From the NCBI GenBank assembly GCA_021796315.1, contig JAJYOH010000337.1, positions 1-6,736 of the forward strand: a DNA stretch of 6,736 nucleotides, in the 5' to 3' direction. Below the pieces are notes generated by a model, which was not told the origin of the DNA, did no database searches, and saw only the letters and a list, made by a program, of their open reading frames with translations. Origin of the DNA: Chloroflexota bacterium (GTDB lineage Bacteria > Chloroflexota > Anaerolineae > Anaerolineales > Villigracilaceae). Positions 6,125 through 6,736 of the stretch are shown here, piece by piece; position 1 is the stretch's first letter, and each line of letters opens with the position of its first letter. Made by a program: the position numbers and the translations under genes.

Positions 6125-6153
6125 TTGACAGTCATCTTGTGAAGTAATACAAT
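6125..6153 (+). promoter_or_regulatory. Near-consensus sigma-70 promoter of sod
   Basis: A perfect -35, TTGACA (6125-6130), is separated by exactly 17 bp from a near-perfect -10, TACAAT (6148-6153). The predicted start is near 6160, giving a leader of about 50 nt before the RBS-bearing ATG at 6212. It is the strongest promoter match in the window. Confidence 0.8.
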
Positions 6154-6198
6154 TTATATGAAAATTATCATAAAAACTGCCTAATTTGTAGTCAATTC

Positions 6199-6206
6199 AA
6201 GGAGAG
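6199..6206 (+). promoter_or_regulatory. Shine-Dalgarno sequence of sod
   Basis: AAGGAGAG lies 5 nt before the ATG at 6212 and supports this start for the superoxide dismutase gene. Confidence 0.85.
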
Positions 6207-6211
6207 AAAAA

Positions 6212-6736
6212 ATGGCTTTTGAACTTCCAAAACTTCCATATGCGGTCGACGCGCTGGAACCCTATATTGATGCGCAGACAATGACCATCCATCATGATAA
6301 ACATCATAATGCTTACGTCACTAACTTGAACGCCGCAATAGAGAAACATCCTGAGCTCGCGAGCAAATCGCTTGAAGCACTTTTGCGTGATTTAAACGCG
6401 GTTCCGGAAGATATTCGCACGGCTGTCCGCAATCACGGCGGCGGCACATGGAATCATTCGATGTTCTGGGAGATCATGGCTCCCAAGTCGGGCGGCGCTC
6501 CGAAGGGCGAACTTGCCAAGGCAATTGACTCAGCCTTCACTTCGTTCGATAACTTCAAGGCGGAATTCGAAAAGGCCGCCAATGGCCGCTTCGGGTCTGG
6601 TTGGGCCTGGCTGGTTCAGAAAGGCGGTGGGTTGGCGGTTGTTTCCAGCGCCAATCAGGACAACCCATTTTCTGATGGCACAACTCCGATTTTTGGACTC
6701 GATGTTTGGGAACATGCCTATTATCTTAAGTATCAA
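6212..6736 (+). CDS. Superoxide dismutase, Mn/Fe family (3' end beyond window)
   Basis: The open frame runs to the window edge and gives 175 residues of an enzyme normally about 195-210 long, so only the C-terminal helix is missing. It converts superoxide to oxygen and hydrogen peroxide in the cytoplasm. The N-terminus starts with [17 protein letters not shown], and the helix [11 protein letters not shown] (26-36) holds the first metal ligand, His27. The other ligands are His82 in [11 protein letters not shown], and Asp164 and His168 in the signature [11 protein letters not shown]. Gly in place of the Fe-type Gln before 'WNH', together with Gln149 in SSANQDNPF, follows the Mn-type pattern. 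Mn-dependent or cambialistic activity is therefore inferred. It has a strong promoter and RBS and is divergent from the EamA operon. No frameshift or missing active-site residue is seen. The symbol sodA is plausible but not certain. Confidence 0.95.
   Translation, partial: MAFELPKLPYAVDALEPYIDAQTMTIHHDKHHNAYVTNLNAAIEKHPELASKSLEALLRDLNAVPEDIRTAVRNHGGGTWNHSMFWEIMAPKSGGAPKGELAKAIDSAFTSFDNFKAEFEKAANGRFGSGWAWLVQKGGGLAVVSSANQDNPFSDGTTPIFGLDVWEHAYYLKYQ

Noticed and set aside
6530..6736. Minus-strand ORF at the right edge
   Set aside because: It is antisense to the superoxide dismutase, whose metal ligands and signature motif make the plus frame certain.
1..6736. Search for CRISPR arrays, insertion sequence ends, tRNA genes or riboswitches
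   Set aside because: No spaced direct repeats, transposase fragments, tRNA-like cloverleaf or long structured leader was seen; intergenic spaces are short and explained by promoters and terminators.

Overview
The window reads as an ordinary chromosomal stretch from a bacterium, most likely a Chloroflexota member of the Anaerolineae type. This assignment is an inference. It rests mainly on the lipoprotein at 2419-3300, whose 'C-G-G' mature start and Ala/Thr/Pro linker are typical of that group, and on the moderate-GC housekeeping set around it. I see no mobile element, CRISPR array, rRNA, tRNA or phage gene.

Layout from left to right. A TatA/E-type translocase subunit (80-271, +) converges on a DUF255/YyaL-type thioredoxin-domain protein (311-2359, -), and a bidirectional terminator hairpin lies between them. 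Upstream of the DUF255 gene on the same strand is a lipoprotein with two pre-peptidase-like beta domains (2419-3300, -), which ends at its own terminator. Divergent from it is a small VanZ-family membrane protein (3434-3799, +). This converges on scpA (3833-4603, -) across a second bidirectional hairpin. Upstream of scpA, on the minus strand, are a YbaK-type aminoacyl-tRNA deacylase (4629-5123) and an EamA-family 10-TM transporter (5125-6048). The transporter and deacylase genes are one base apart and surely co-transcribed. A 163-bp divergent intergenic region then leads to a Mn-type superoxide dismutase (6212-6736, +), which is cut by the window edge and lacks only its C-terminus.

The genes do not form one pathway. 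They cover protein export (TatA), chromosome segregation (ScpA), tRNA quality control (YbaK-like), oxidative stress (SOD), and membrane or envelope proteins of unknown substrate. No undescribed system is evident.

The most interesting signal is regulatory. tatA, the lipoprotein gene and sod have clear Shine-Dalgarno sequences. The DUF255, VanZ and scpA genes have none, and instead carry a good -10 box only 6-10 nt before the ATG, so they are predicted to produce leaderless or near-leaderless mRNAs. The sod promoter is close to consensus and is flanked by two inverted repeats that could be operators.
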